Below the pieces are notes generated by a model, which was not told the DNA's origin, ran no database searches, and worked only from the letters and a program-made list of their open reading frames with translations. DNA of 14,105 nt from assembly GCA_041751795.1 (NCBI GenBank), contig JBGSWU010000161.1, positions 1-14,105 on the forward strand, written 5' to 3'. The position numbers were made by a program, and so were the translations under genes. Source of the stretch: JBBECJ01 sp041751795. GTDB lineage: Bacteria > Chloroflexota > Chloroflexia > Thermomicrobiales > CFX8. Positions within the stretch are counted from its first letter, which is position 1. Each line of letters starts with the position of its first letter. Below are positions 1 to 6,898 of the stretch, piece after piece.

Positions 1-634
1 TGGTGAACTCCCAGGTGAACTTGACATCGTCTGCCGTGAATGGCTCACCGTCTGACCAGACAACGCCTTGCTTGAGTGTGTAGGTGATCGTCGTGCCATC
101 CTCGGAGATACCGCCGTTTTCGACACTCGGCACTTCCGCAGCAAGTACCGGGACGATATTGCCGTCGCCATCGACATCGATCAGTGGCTCAAGGACAAGG
201 CTGGCAGCGGCTGAGTCCTTCGTACCCTGAGAGAAGTGGGGGTTGAGGTTGGTCGGAGCCTGCCAGTAGAGAATTCGCAGCAGGTCGGCGACGCCTCGTC
301 CTTGGCCGGACGATCCGCTGGCAGCGGTGGTTGGCGTCGGCTCGTCAGTTGAGCCGGGCGTGTCAGTCGCGGCAGGTTCGCTTCCTGCTGCGGTCCCGGT
401 TGGCTGAGCCACGCTTCCCGTCGTCGTTTCCGTCGGTTCAGTTTCGCTGGTTGTTGCTGTAGCCGTTGGATCGTCATCATCGTCGCCACCGCACGCCGCC
501 AGTAACCCCGCAATGACCGGTGCACTCAATCCGAGGACGGTTGCATTCCGCAGCACGTCGCGGCGCGATAGCCGCCCCGTGAGTGCCCAGTGGTACAGGC
601 TTCCCAGCGTCGTACCCAGTTCGTCGCTGCCCAT
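1..634 (-). CDS. ABC transporter solute-binding lipoprotein, peptide/nickel type (SBP_bac_5), N-terminal part
   Basis: Reading the minus strand from the ATG at 634 gives 211 codons with no stop before the window edge, so the C-terminus is missing. Residues 23-28 are SRRDVL, a twin-arginine-like signal, followed by a hydrophobic stretch and the lipobox LAAC with the lipidated Cys at 48. This predicts a Tat-exported lipoprotein on the outer face of the membrane. Residues about 51-110 are a Thr/Asp/Glu/Pro-rich tether. The mature domain then starts with a segment containing LRILYWQAPTNLNPHF and continues to GVVWSDGEPFTADDVKFTWE, the typical beginning of family 5 (oligopeptide/dipeptide/nickel) binding proteins. 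A purine-rich ribosome site (AGGAAAGGGA) lies about 8 bases upstream of the start. Substrate cannot be told. Permease genes, if linked, would lie beyond the left edge. Confidence 0.9.
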   Translation of the reverse strand, partial: MGSDELGTTLGSLYHWALTGRLSRRDVLRNATVLGLSAPVIAGLLAACGGDDDDDPTATATTSETEPTETTTGSVAQPTGTAAGSEPAATDTPGSTDEPTPTTAASGSSGQGRGVADLLRILYWQAPTNLNPHFSQGTKDSAAASLVLEPLIDVDGDGNIVPVLAAEVPSVENGGISEDGTTITYTLKQGVVWSDGEPFTADDVKFTWEFT

Positions 635-929
635 CTGATCATTCCCTTTCCTGTACCTGGATGTGTCGCCAATGGTTCATATCAGTCATCTCAAGGCGCT
701 CCACCATCGAGGTTAGGGGTCAACCGGGCAGCCTGTCGTGTATCGAAAGGAACAATCGTTCGCGTTCGCGGACGCATGATGGAATGCATGCATCCTTACG
801 AATCGTTGTGCAAATGTCAGATCGCGAAGTCGGATCATAGCCACAATTCGCGTCCGCGTTCGTACACGGCTATCATCTATACAGTTGATGGCCTGAGCGG
901 CGAGAAAGGGGCGACAACTGCTCGAACTG
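635..929. promoter_or_regulatory. Divergent intergenic region between the solute-binding protein and the TSUP permease
   Basis: About 290 bases between two divergently transcribed genes, so both promoters should lie here. I see no convincing consensus pair. On the plus strand, TATCAT at 871-876 and TATACA at 878-883 could serve as -10 elements, but neither has a good -35. A 10-base palindrome ATGCATGCAT lies at 784-793. Long open frames across this stretch have no family resemblance and run into the permease gene in another frame, so I do not call a gene here. Confidence 0.3.
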
Positions 930-1754
930 GTGGCGATTGGGCTGGTGGCACTCGGGGCTGGGACCCTCGGGACGATGCTCGGTCTGGGAGGCGGCGTCAT
1001 CCTCGTCCCGGTGCTGACACTGATATTCCGGTTCGACCTCGACACGGCGGTCGCGGCCAGCGCGATCGCCGTCGTCGCCAACTCGTTATCCGGTTCGGGG
1101 TATTACCTGCGCTCCCGCATGACGAACGTCCGGTTGGCGTTGCTGCTGCTCGTCTCGATGACGGCTGGCGCGCTCGTTGGCGGACTGCTGGTCGTATCGT
1201 TACCAGCGGCCGTGACGAAAACGCTATTTGCAATGCTCCTGTTTTACGTAGCCTACGTCATGGCTCGGCGGCGCAGCCCGGTGCTTGCTGCCTCGAGCGT
1301 CGAGATTGTCCTGCCGCCTGACCCGTACCGACTCGCCGGACGCTACCAGGACATGTCGGTCAATAAGATCATCGACTACGTTCCACGTGGGCTGCGGATT
1401 GGGATACCGGTGTCGGCGATGGCAGGGGTAGCGTCGGGGATGTTCGGGATCGGCGGAGGGCCGATCACTGTCCCACTGCTGACGATCGTCATGGGAGTGC
1501 CGGTCAAGGCAGCAGCGAGCACGAGTTCCTTCATGGTCGGGCTGACAGCGTCGACCTCAGCGTTGATCTACTACACCTATGGATCGGTCAACCCACGTGT
1601 AACCGTCGCGGCTGTATTCGGCATCGTCGTCGGTGCCCGGTTGGGAACACGCGTTTCGGCGCGGATTCACCCGACTAGATTGACGCAAGTCTTCGTCGTC
1701 GTCCTGCTATTGCTGGGGGTGTCGATGGCGCTACAGGGAATCGGGATCATCTAA
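930..1754 (+). CDS. Sulfite exporter TauE/SafE family (TSUP) membrane permease
   Basis: This is a 274-residue hydrophobic protein with the internal duplication typical of TSUP permeases. The first repeat carries MLGLGGGVILVPVL near the N-terminus. The second carries GMFGIGGGPITVPLLTIV in the middle, followed by KAAASTSSFMVG. The family moves organic or inorganic sulfur anions (sulfite, sulfoacetate, thiosulfate) or other small anions across the cytoplasmic membrane; the substrate here is unknown. The start is uncertain. GTG at 930 is the nearest standard start, but its Shine-Dalgarno (AAAGGGG, about 905-911) is too distant. An in-frame CTG at 918 would have correct spacing and give an N-terminus with LLELVAIG. 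The stop overlaps the next start by one base (TAATG), so it is translationally coupled to the DUF1634-like gene. Confidence 0.88.
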   Translation: MAIGLVALGAGTLGTMLGLGGGVILVPVLTLIFRFDLDTAVAASAIAVVANSLSGSGYYLRSRMTNVRLALLLLVSMTAGALVGGLLVVSLPAAVTKTLFAMLLFYVAYVMARRRSPVLAASSVEIVLPPDPYRLAGRYQDMSVNKIIDYVPRGLRIGIPVSAMAGVASGMFGIGGGPITVPLLTIVMGVPVKAAASTSSFMVGLTASTSALIYYTYGSVNPRVTVAAVFGIVVGARLGTRVSARIHPTRLTQVFVVVLLLLGVSMALQGIGII

Positions 1755-2125
1755 TGGGGGAGGATCAGCCGCAGAAAAGCACCCGGCCCAGACAAACAGG
1801 CTTGTACCGCAGAATCGTCCGCGTCATGAATGTCGGGTTTGTCACAGCAATCGTGATCATGTTCGCCGGGTTGCTGATTGGTATCGGCACAGGTGACCAC
1901 GTCGACCGGCAAACCGACAACCTCGGCGATGTTATCCCGGGCGTTCTTCGCCTCCAGGCACAGGATGTCGTCGAACTCGGTATCCTCATCCTGCTGGCGA
2001 CACCTGCGGCGTATGTCGTCGTTGCGCTGGCGACCTTCGTCCGAGACCGTGATGTGCTCTTTATCGGTGTGAGTCTGGCGCTCCTCGGTATCGTAGCGCT
2101 CAGTGTAGGAGCGTCGTTGCAATGA
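1754..2125 (+). CDS. DUF1634-like small membrane protein, TSUP partner
   Basis: 123 residues with a basic N-terminal tail (about residues 1-22) and three predicted membrane segments: around FVTAIVIMFAGLLIGIG, around VVELGILILLATPAAYVVVAL, and LFIGVSLALLGIVALSVG at the end. Small three-helix proteins of the DUF1634 family commonly sit directly behind TauE/SafE permeases. Size, topology and position all fit, and the role is inferred to be an accessory subunit of the permease. Its ATG shares a base with the permease stop, and its own TGA overlaps the next ATG (ATGA), so the three genes form one transcription and translation unit. I recognise the family from context and topology rather than from a catalytic motif. 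Confidence 0.75.
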   Translation: MGEDQPQKSTRPRQTGLYRRIVRVMNVGFVTAIVIMFAGLLIGIGTGDHVDRQTDNLGDVIPGVLRLQAQDVVELGILILLATPAAYVVVALATFVRDRDVLFIGVSLALLGIVALSVGASLQ

Positions 2126-2913
2126 ATGAACCAGCCACGATTGCGGTCCTCTGCGCGATGGAGACTGAAGCGGTTCACCTGCGCCGCCGGCTCGAAAACG
2201 CGAGCGATAATCCGCTGGCGCGCTGGCGGCGAACCCGCGGGACGATCGGCGGAGTGCCGGTCGATGTCATCGTCTGTGGGATCGGACTGATCAATGCGGC
2301 AGCTGCGACATCCGCACTCTGTGCGCTTGAACGTCCCCGGGCGATCTTCAATTACGGCTGCTCGGGCGCACATCGCGACGATATCGACCCTGGCGACATC
2401 GTGATCGCCAGCCACGTTGTCCACTTCTCATCACTGATCGTCCTCCCGGACGGTGGACAGCGATACGAGGGCTTTCGCTACTTCATCGATCATCAGGAGG
2501 TACTTGCCGAGCGCCTTGACGCAGACCCAACGCTGTTCCAAGGTGCTATTGATGCTGCAAGTCACGTCGACTTACCTGCCTGGTCAGGCATCGACCATCC
2601 TCCCCGTATCCAGACCGGCACCGTTGGTTCGGCTGATATCTGGACGCAACACATCGATAGCATTCGTGACCTTCACACCCTTCATGGATCGTTATGCGAG
2701 GAGATGGAGGCAGCTGCTATCGCGCAGGTGGCCGCCACCTGGAACATCCCGTTTCTGGCGATCAAAGACATCTCCAACAACGAGCTACGCGAATACACCG
2801 ATATGACGATTGTAGGCAGCAGTGTCCTCGCGCATGTTGCCGACGAGGTCGGGCGCCGTGCTGCAATGGTCGTTGAAGCGACGATTCGTGCGATGGGTGA
2901 ACCTGAATCATAA
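2122..2913 (+). CDS. mtnN: 5'-methylthioadenosine/S-adenosylhomocysteine nucleosidase family protein (PNP_UDP_1 fold)
   Basis: 263 residues of the nucleoside phosphorylase/hydrolase fold. It likely cleaves the glycosidic bond of methylthioadenosine and/or S-adenosylhomocysteine, releasing adenine, in the cytoplasm (methyl cycle and methionine salvage). The three acidic residues of the E. coli enzyme have counterparts: Glu16 in AMETEA (as Glu12), Glu196 in EEMEAAAIA (as Glu174), and Asp216 in IKDISN (as Asp197). GIGLINAAAATSAL and NYGCSGA match the ribose/glycine-rich regions. It is somewhat longer than the usual 230 residues, with an insertion around residues 105-165 (HHPP/YRYF-type segment), so a related hydrolase such as futalosine hydrolase, or another substrate, is possible. 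The start overlaps the DUF1634 stop (ATGA). Coupling to a sulfur-anion permease is suggestive of a sulfur-metabolism theme but not proof. Confidence 0.82.
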   Translation: MNEPATIAVLCAMETEAVHLRRRLENASDNPLARWRRTRGTIGGVPVDVIVCGIGLINAAAATSALCALERPRAIFNYGCSGAHRDDIDPGDIVIASHVVHFSSLIVLPDGGQRYEGFRYFIDHQEVLAERLDADPTLFQGAIDAASHVDLPAWSGIDHPPRIQTGTVGSADIWTQHIDSIRDLHTLHGSLCEEMEAAAIAQVAATWNIPFLAIKDISNNELREYTDMTIVGSSVLAHVADEVGRRAAMVVEATIRAMGEPES

Positions 2914-2917
2914 TCAC

Positions 2918-2932
2918 CGTTGAGTATCAACG
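2918..2932 (+). promoter_or_regulatory. Small hairpin immediately before the deformylase ribosome site
   Basis: CGTTGA-GTA-TCAACG is a perfect 6-bp stem with a 3-base loop in the 34-base gap between the nucleosidase stop and the deformylase start. The ribosome site GAGGTGG (about 2935-2941) begins two bases after the stem. It could tune translation or mark an mRNA processing site. There is no T-run, so it is not a terminator. Confidence 0.35.
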
Positions 2933-2947
2933 CTGAGGTGGACTCCC

Positions 2948-3490
2948 ATGGCCGTGCGCGACGTTCTACAACTGGGGAATCCGATCCTCCGGGATACATC
3001 GGCGCCAGTCGATGATCCGGCTGCTGGTGACATCGCTGACCTGATCGTCGATCTGGAAGACACCCTTGCCCACTGGAAGTCAACAACCGGATACGGACGG
3101 GGCATCGCCGCGCCGCAGATCGGTGTCCTTCGAAGGGTGATTTTCCTGAATGTGGGTGGCTGTAACCCGTGGCCGATGATCAACCCTGAGATCGTTGATG
3201 CTAGCGACGACACGATCGTCGTCTGGGATGCCTGCCTGTCGTTTCTGACAATCTTTTTCTGCGTCACCCGACATGCGCGGGTCAGCGTCTCCTATCAGGA
3301 CGTCTATGGTGTGACGCAGCGCGTCGACGCCGAAGGTGACCTCGCGGAATTGCTCCAACACGAGATCGACCATCTCGACGGCATCCTCGCCCTTGACCGT
3401 ATCTGCGATCATCGCACGATCATCAGCCGCGAGGAGTTCGAAGCGCGCTACCGTGGCTGTACCGCGTATTCTGGTCCCTCCAAAACCTGA
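2948..3490 (+). CDS. def: Peptide deformylase family protein
   Basis: 180 residues with the three deformylase signatures in order. Motif 1 is GRGIAAPQIG (Gln at 57), motif 2 is WDACLSF with the metal-binding Cys at 96, and motif 3 is HEIDHLDG with His138, Glu139 and His142. These form the Fe(II)/Zn site that removes the formyl group from the N-terminal Met of new proteins at the ribosome. Motif 2 deviates from the usual EGCLS: the Glu-Gly before the Cys is Asp-Ala. This resembles the divergent deformylase paralogues of actinobacteria and Chloroflexi rather than the main housekeeping copy. The fmt gene, a frequent neighbour of def, is not adjacent. ATG 2948 has a good Shine-Dalgarno (GAGGTGG). 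It is probably the last gene of the TSUP operon, 34 bases behind the nucleosidase. Confidence 0.88.
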   Translation: MAVRDVLQLGNPILRDTSAPVDDPAAGDIADLIVDLEDTLAHWKSTTGYGRGIAAPQIGVLRRVIFLNVGGCNPWPMINPEIVDASDDTIVVWDACLSFLTIFFCVTRHARVSVSYQDVYGVTQRVDAEGDLAELLQHEIDHLDGILALDRICDHRTIISREEFEARYRGCTAYSGPSKT

Positions 3491-3500
3491 CTCACGAATG

Positions 3501-3526
3501 ATCGTCCCGGTCTCGAACAGGACGAT
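3501..3526 (+). terminator. Weak hairpin downstream of the deformylase gene
   Basis: ATCGTCC (3501-3507) and GGACGAT (3520-3526) form a perfect 7-bp stem with a 12-base loop just after the deformylase stop. No T-tract follows (TGGGTCTCC), so it may be a weak or factor-assisted terminator or only a processing hairpin. Confidence 0.3.
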
Positions 3527-3556
3527 TGGGTCTCCATAATTCACCCTTCGAATCCC

Positions 3557-3562
3557 TATACT
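3557..3562 (+). promoter_or_regulatory. Possible -10 element for the subtilisin gene
   Basis: TATACT matches the bacterial -10 consensus at five of six positions and lies about 130 bases upstream of the protease start. No good -35 is found at 16-18 bases upstream. The predicted leader of about 125 bases (3569-3693) is GC-rich after a short T-run. I looked for known riboswitch cores in it and found none. Confidence 0.3.
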
Positions 3563-3693
3563 CGCAGTGTAAATTTTTCAGTTCTTGAGGTCGCCAGGGG
3601 CCGACGAGCCACCTGGTTTGCCTTGCGTTGCGCTGTGCCTTACTTGGGACGGTTCATGCCTCGACGGGTGGACGGCGCGGGAGGGTTTGTCTC

Positions 3694-5622
3694 ATGAGCC
3701 ACGCGGCTCGAATACTCTTTGCAGTAATGACGGTCGTGGCGCTTGCCGCTGCATCGATCGTCCCAGTCGCCGCCCGGACCAACCATGAACCTGGAACGTG
3801 GCAGAACGCCCCGGTCTGGATCGTGCGCCTGCAACCTGGCACGTCGGTCGACTCGATCGCCAACGGCGTGATGCAGGGTCGCGGTGAACAGATCACTCAA
3901 CGGTACTCCAGCATCATCAATGGTTTCGCGGCACGACTGCCGATCGAGATCGTTGACCTCCTGCGCGCCGATAGCCGCGTTCTCGGCATCATGCAGGACT
4001 TCGAAGTGTATGCATCGGCGCAGACGACGCCGAACGGAATCAAGAGGATCAACGCCACGCAGAATGCAACAGCCCGGATCGACGGTGTCGACGAGCGAGT
4101 CGACATCGATGTCGCCGTTCTCGACACCGGTGTTGCTGCCCACTCCGACTTGAACATCGTTGGCGGCACCGATTGCACCGGCTCCGGATCGTATTCCGAT
4201 CCGCATGGACACGGAACGCATGTCGCAGGAACGATCGGCGCGCTTGACAACGGTTCAGGGGTTGTTGGTGTCGCACCCGGAGCGCGAATCTGGTCGGTGA
4301 AAGTGCTGAATGCCCAGGGTTCTGGCTACGGATCTTGGATCATGTGCGGCATCGACTGGGTCACTGCCAACGCCGGAACGATCGACGTGGCGAATATGAG
4401 CCTCGGTGGCAAGACCAGCTATGCCGATGACAACAACTGTGGACTCACCAATCGCGACGTCATGCACCAGGCTGTCTGCGAATCCGTTCAGGCAGGCGTC
4501 ACCTATGTCGTGGCTGCAGGCAACGATGGAGCCGACGCCGCGGGCTATTTCCCGGCAAGCTATAACGAGGTCATCACCGTCTCAGCGCTGGTTGATACCG
4601 ATGGCAAGTCTGGTGGCCTTGGAGGATCGACGTCTGCTGGTGCAGACGATACTCTCGCAAGTTTCTCGAATTACGGGGCTGACGTTGACGTCATCGCACC
4701 TGGTGTCAGTATTCTCTCGACGTCACGCACTGGCGGCACCGCGACGATGAGCGGCACAAGCATGGCATCACCGCATGTCGCTGGAGCGGCTGCGCTCTAC
4801 AAAGCCGTCAATCCATCGGCGACACCATCCGCCGTTCGCACAGCGTTGATCTCCAGCGGCAGCACGACTGGTTGGTCTGGCGATCGAGACAGCACGAAGG
4901 AACCGCTTATCGATACGGCGAACTTCGGGGGCGGAACGACACCGACACCGACACCAACGCCGACACCTCCGCCGACAACCGTGGTTGACGCCCAGGCTGT
5001 GTCTGTGACTGTACCGTCCAGCGTGACCCAGGGATCTTCGGCCACAGTCAACGTCTCGGTCCGAAACAACGGCGCGGCGAGTGCATCGATCTCCGTTGCA
5101 CTCTCGGAAACGCCAGGCGGTTTCACGCAAACGAAGTCGATCTCACTCGCGGCCGGCGCGACTGGAACCGTCAGCTACAGCTGGGCGACGTCCAGCGCAA
5201 CCGCGGTCGGTGCCCATACCTTTAGCGCGACGGTTTCACTGACAGCCGACATCGACTCCAGCAACAACACGGCAACGACCACCACGACCGTCGTTGCTCC
5301 GGTATCGTCAGACATGTCGGTCACGAACCTGACGCTGACATCATCCCGCTACCGCAGCTACTACCGGTTGTCATCACAGGTGACCGTCAAGGCGAACAAT
5401 GCAGCAGTCAGCTCCGCGACGGTCCGAGTCGAACTGACCTACCCGAACGGTGCACGCTACACACTGTCAGCTCGCACCGGCAGCACCGGCGTTGCGAACT
5501 TTTCACGAAGCGTCAGTGCCAAAGGCAACTACACGATCACGGTGACGTCCGTTACGAAGAGTGGATCAACCTACAATCCGGCTGGCAACGTCATCACGAC
5601 CAAGTCGGTGACCGTCCAGTAA
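3694..5622 (+). CDS. Secreted subtilisin-like serine protease (S8) with I9 propeptide and C-terminal CARDB/Ig-like domains
   Basis: I start at ATG 3694 (642 residues), which has GGAGGG 8 bases upstream and opens directly into a signal peptide ending near VPVAA, residue 27. An upstream in-frame ATG at 3628 would bury that signal. Residues about 38-112 are an inhibitor I9 prodomain (WIVRLQPG, INGFAARLP). The catalytic domain has Asp144 (VLDTG), His173 (HGHGTHVAG), the oxyanion Asn277 (AAGNDG) and Ser356 (GTSMASPHVAG), so it should be active. A Thr-Pro repeat linker covers residues 415-429. It is followed by a CARDB-like domain (about 435-530; VNVSVRNNG, DIDSSNNTA) and a last Ig-like domain (about 535-642; TGSTGVANFS). 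Function: extracellular proteolysis, with the C-terminal domains probably for substrate or surface binding. A strong terminator follows 22 bases downstream, so the gene is likely monocistronic. Confidence 0.95.
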   Translation: MSHAARILFAVMTVVALAAASIVPVAARTNHEPGTWQNAPVWIVRLQPGTSVDSIANGVMQGRGEQITQRYSSIINGFAARLPIEIVDLLRADSRVLGIMQDFEVYASAQTTPNGIKRINATQNATARIDGVDERVDIDVAVLDTGVAAHSDLNIVGGTDCTGSGSYSDPHGHGTHVAGTIGALDNGSGVVGVAPGARIWSVKVLNAQGSGYGSWIMCGIDWVTANAGTIDVANMSLGGKTSYADDNNCGLTNRDVMHQAVCESVQAGVTYVVAAGNDGADAAGYFPASYNEVITVSALVDTDGKSGGLGGSTSAGADDTLASFSNYGADVDVIAPGVSILSTSRTGGTATMSGTSMASPHVAGAAALYKAVNPSATPSAVRTALISSGSTTGWSGDRDSTKEPLIDTANFGGGTTPTPTPTPTPPPTTVVDAQAVSVTVPSSVTQGSSATVNVSVRNNGAASASISVALSETPGGFTQTKSISLAAGATGTVSYSWATSSATAVGAHTFSATVSLTADIDSSNNTATTTTTVVAPVSSDMSVTNLTLTSSRYRSYYRLSSQVTVKANNAAVSSATVRVELTYPNGARYTLSARTGSTGVANFSRSVSAKGNYTITVTSVTKSGSTYNPAGNVITTKSVTVQ

Positions 5623-5644
5623 CGGCTCGTTTCCGAACAAACGC

Positions 5645-5678
5645 AAAAGGGCCACCCGAAGATCGGGGTGGCCCTTTT
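5645..5678 (+). terminator. Strong intrinsic terminator after the subtilisin gene
   Basis: A perfect 13-bp stem pairs 5645-5657 (AAAAGGGCCACCC) with 5666-5678 (GGGTGGCCCTTTT) around an 8-base loop. The stem ends in a TTTT tract on the plus strand and AAAA at its foot, so it may also work for transcription from the other direction. It cleanly separates the protease from the PadR unit. Confidence 0.92.
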
Positions 5679-5709
5679 CCATGCGCGTGCGACAGGTTGT
5701 CGATCGCAA

Positions 5710-5738
5710 TTGACAATCGCATTGACGCACTTTATTAT
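5710..5738 (+). promoter_or_regulatory. Near-consensus sigma-70-type promoter of the padR-Rieske unit
   Basis: TTGACA (5710-5715, perfect -35), then exactly 17 bases, then TATTAT (5733-5738, five of six positions for -10). Transcription should begin near 5745, about 60 bases before the PadR start. The -35 lies within a short imperfect direct repeat (ATCGCAATTGAC and ATCGCATTGAC, 5703-5726). This is the best promoter in the window. Confidence 0.8.
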
Positions 5739-5779
5739 ATCGCTAGACGATATATCGCATAGTGATATATCGCGCGACG
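5735..5779 (+). promoter_or_regulatory. Operator-like array: three 15-bp repeats overlapping the -10 and start site
   Basis: The core (A/T)TATATCGC occurs three times at a strict 15-base period: 5735-5743, 5750-5758 and 5765-5773. The copies also form dyads, such as the palindrome CGATATATCG (5748-5757) and TATCG/CGATA pairs. The array covers the -10 end, the start point and the early transcript of the PadR promoter. AT-rich dyads with TAT/ATA arms are typical for PadR-type repressors, so self-repression by the downstream gene product is the natural reading. That is inference from position and pattern. Confidence 0.65.
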
Positions 5780-5804
5780 ATCGAGGAATCGAGGCCGGAG
5801 CCAG

Positions 5805-6122
5805 ATGAACCAGGGTTGGTCGGAGCTGGGGCGATTCGCTGAACCGGGACTGCTGATTTTGATCAGCCTGGCCGATGGCGAGAAGCACGGCTACGCGATG
5901 ATGGCAGACATCGAGAAAACCTGCGGCGTGCGCGTTGGTCCAGGGACGCTGTATGGTGCGCTGGCGCGGCTGGAAACTCGCGGCTGGATCGAGTCACTCC
6001 CGGCAATCGAGCGGCGACGCCCATACCGGCTCACTCCATCTGGAGGGGTTGTCCTCCGTGAGCAGCTTGCTGGGATGGAGCGGCTGGCGGCGACCGGAAT
6101 GGAACGGCTGGCGACAACATGA
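5805..6122 (+). CDS. PadR family transcriptional regulator
   Basis: 105 residues, nearly all winged helix. GLLILISLADGEKHGYAMM is the family's N-terminal helix. GPGTLYGALARLETRGWIE is the recognition helix and wing entry, and RRRPYRLTPSG is the beta-wing. The C-terminal dimer helix (REQLAGMERLAATGMERLA) is short, as in the compact PadR-s2 class. It binds DNA as a dimer and usually represses its own operon until an effector binds; the effector is unknown. ATG 5805 has GGAG 5 bases upstream. Its TGA overlaps the next ATG (ATGA), so regulator and Rieske protein are co-translated. The repeat array just upstream is its probable operator. Confidence 0.93.
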   Translation: MNQGWSELGRFAEPGLLILISLADGEKHGYAMMADIEKTCGVRVGPGTLYGALARLETRGWIESLPAIERRRPYRLTPSGGVVLREQLAGMERLAATGMERLATT

Positions 6123-6898
6123 GTGATCGATCGAGCAGCTACGCCTGGCTCCTGCGCCTTTTTCCACGGAATTGGCGTCAACGATACGAAGATGAGTTTC
6201 TCGACCTGATTGCGTCACGACCACCGGGACTGCGCGACATCGCAGACATTGCACGTAGCGCATTTGATGCTCGCCTGCGACCGCGAGCGTGGGGTATCGC
6301 CGAAACTGACAGCGGTCAGTTGCTTATGGCTGGTGCACCCGACCCGATGTCCGCCTCTCCAGAAATCACTGTTGGACAGCCACGGTTGACATCCTCCCAG
6401 CGACGCAGCGACGCGCATCGACGGTTCACCCGCCGAGAGTTTCTGCGAAACGCTGTCCTCGGCGGAGTCGGCGTCGCCGCTATCGTCGGGGGTGCCGGGG
6501 CATCGCAGTTTGGGCTGCCGACGAAGACCGGACCCTTCGGGAAAGAAGTCATCGTGCCTCGCGACGTCATTCCAGCACCGGGTGGGCCACCCTACAAACA
6601 TCTTCCGGGGAAGTTCTGGCTCATCAACAATGCCGATGGAGCGCTGGCGCTATACTGGAAATGTCCACACCTCGGTTGCACAGTCCCTTGGGAAGACAGC
6701 GAAAACCAGTTCCACTGCCCCTGCCATCAGTCAGTTTACGATCGCAATGGCGTCCTCGTCTCAGGTCCGGCCCCCAGACCGATGGATCTGATGTCGCTGC
6801 GTCAGGATGAGATGGGCAACGTGGTCGTCCACACCGGGGAGATCACCGAGCGAGAAGGCTACGACCCCTCCCAGGCGCGCAAACTCGACGTCGTCTAA
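6119..6898 (+). CDS. Tat-anchored Rieske [2Fe-2S] protein with an extra cytoplasmic N-terminal domain
   Basis: 259 residues in three parts. Residues 1 to about 60 (LLRLFPRNWRQRYEDEFLDL, then DIADIARSAFDARLRPRAWG) resemble the short helical module found at the head of many PadR-controlled membrane proteins. Residues 104-130 are a Tat signal-anchor (TRREFLRN, twin Arg at 105-106, then GGVGVAAIVGGAG). Residues about 145-245 are a Rieske domain: Cys182 and His184 in CPHLGC and Cys200 and His203 in CPCHQS bind the cluster, while Cys187 and Cys202 can form the disulfide. CPHLGCTVPW is closest to the cytochrome b6f/bc-type motif. It should sit in the membrane with the cluster outside and transfer electrons. 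No cytochrome b gene follows. The internal Tat motif about 100 residues from the start raises the option of a second start within the gene, but I see no strong ribosome site there. Confidence 0.88.
   Translation: MSDRSSSYAWLLRLFPRNWRQRYEDEFLDLIASRPPGLRDIADIARSAFDARLRPRAWGIAETDSGQLLMAGAPDPMSASPEITVGQPRLTSSQRRSDAHRRFTRREFLRNAVLGGVGVAAIVGGAGASQFGLPTKTGPFGKEVIVPRDVIPAPGGPPYKHLPGKFWLINNADGALALYWKCPHLGCTVPWEDSENQFHCPCHQSVYDRNGVLVSGPAPRPMDLMSLRQDEMGNVVVHTGEITEREGYDPSQARKLDVV

Noticed and set aside
583..1321. Two overlapping open frames across the SBP-TSUP intergenic region on the plus strand
   Set aside because: No ribosome site, no family resemblance, Arg/Ser-rich composition typical of out-of-frame GC-rich DNA, and the longer frame runs into the permease gene.
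1765..2424. 219-codon minus-strand open frame opposite DUF1634 and the nucleosidase
   Set aside because: It is the antisense shadow of two well-supported overlapping genes and shows no recognisable domain.
3569..3693. Possible riboswitch (c-di-GMP type) in the leader of the protease gene
   Set aside because: GGGACGG and nearby short pairings looked suggestive, but the conserved core and the two-helix arrangement are not present.
3640..4221. 193-codon minus-strand open frame opposite the protease signal and prodomain
   Set aside because: Antisense of a clear S8 protease; composition is that of a shadow.
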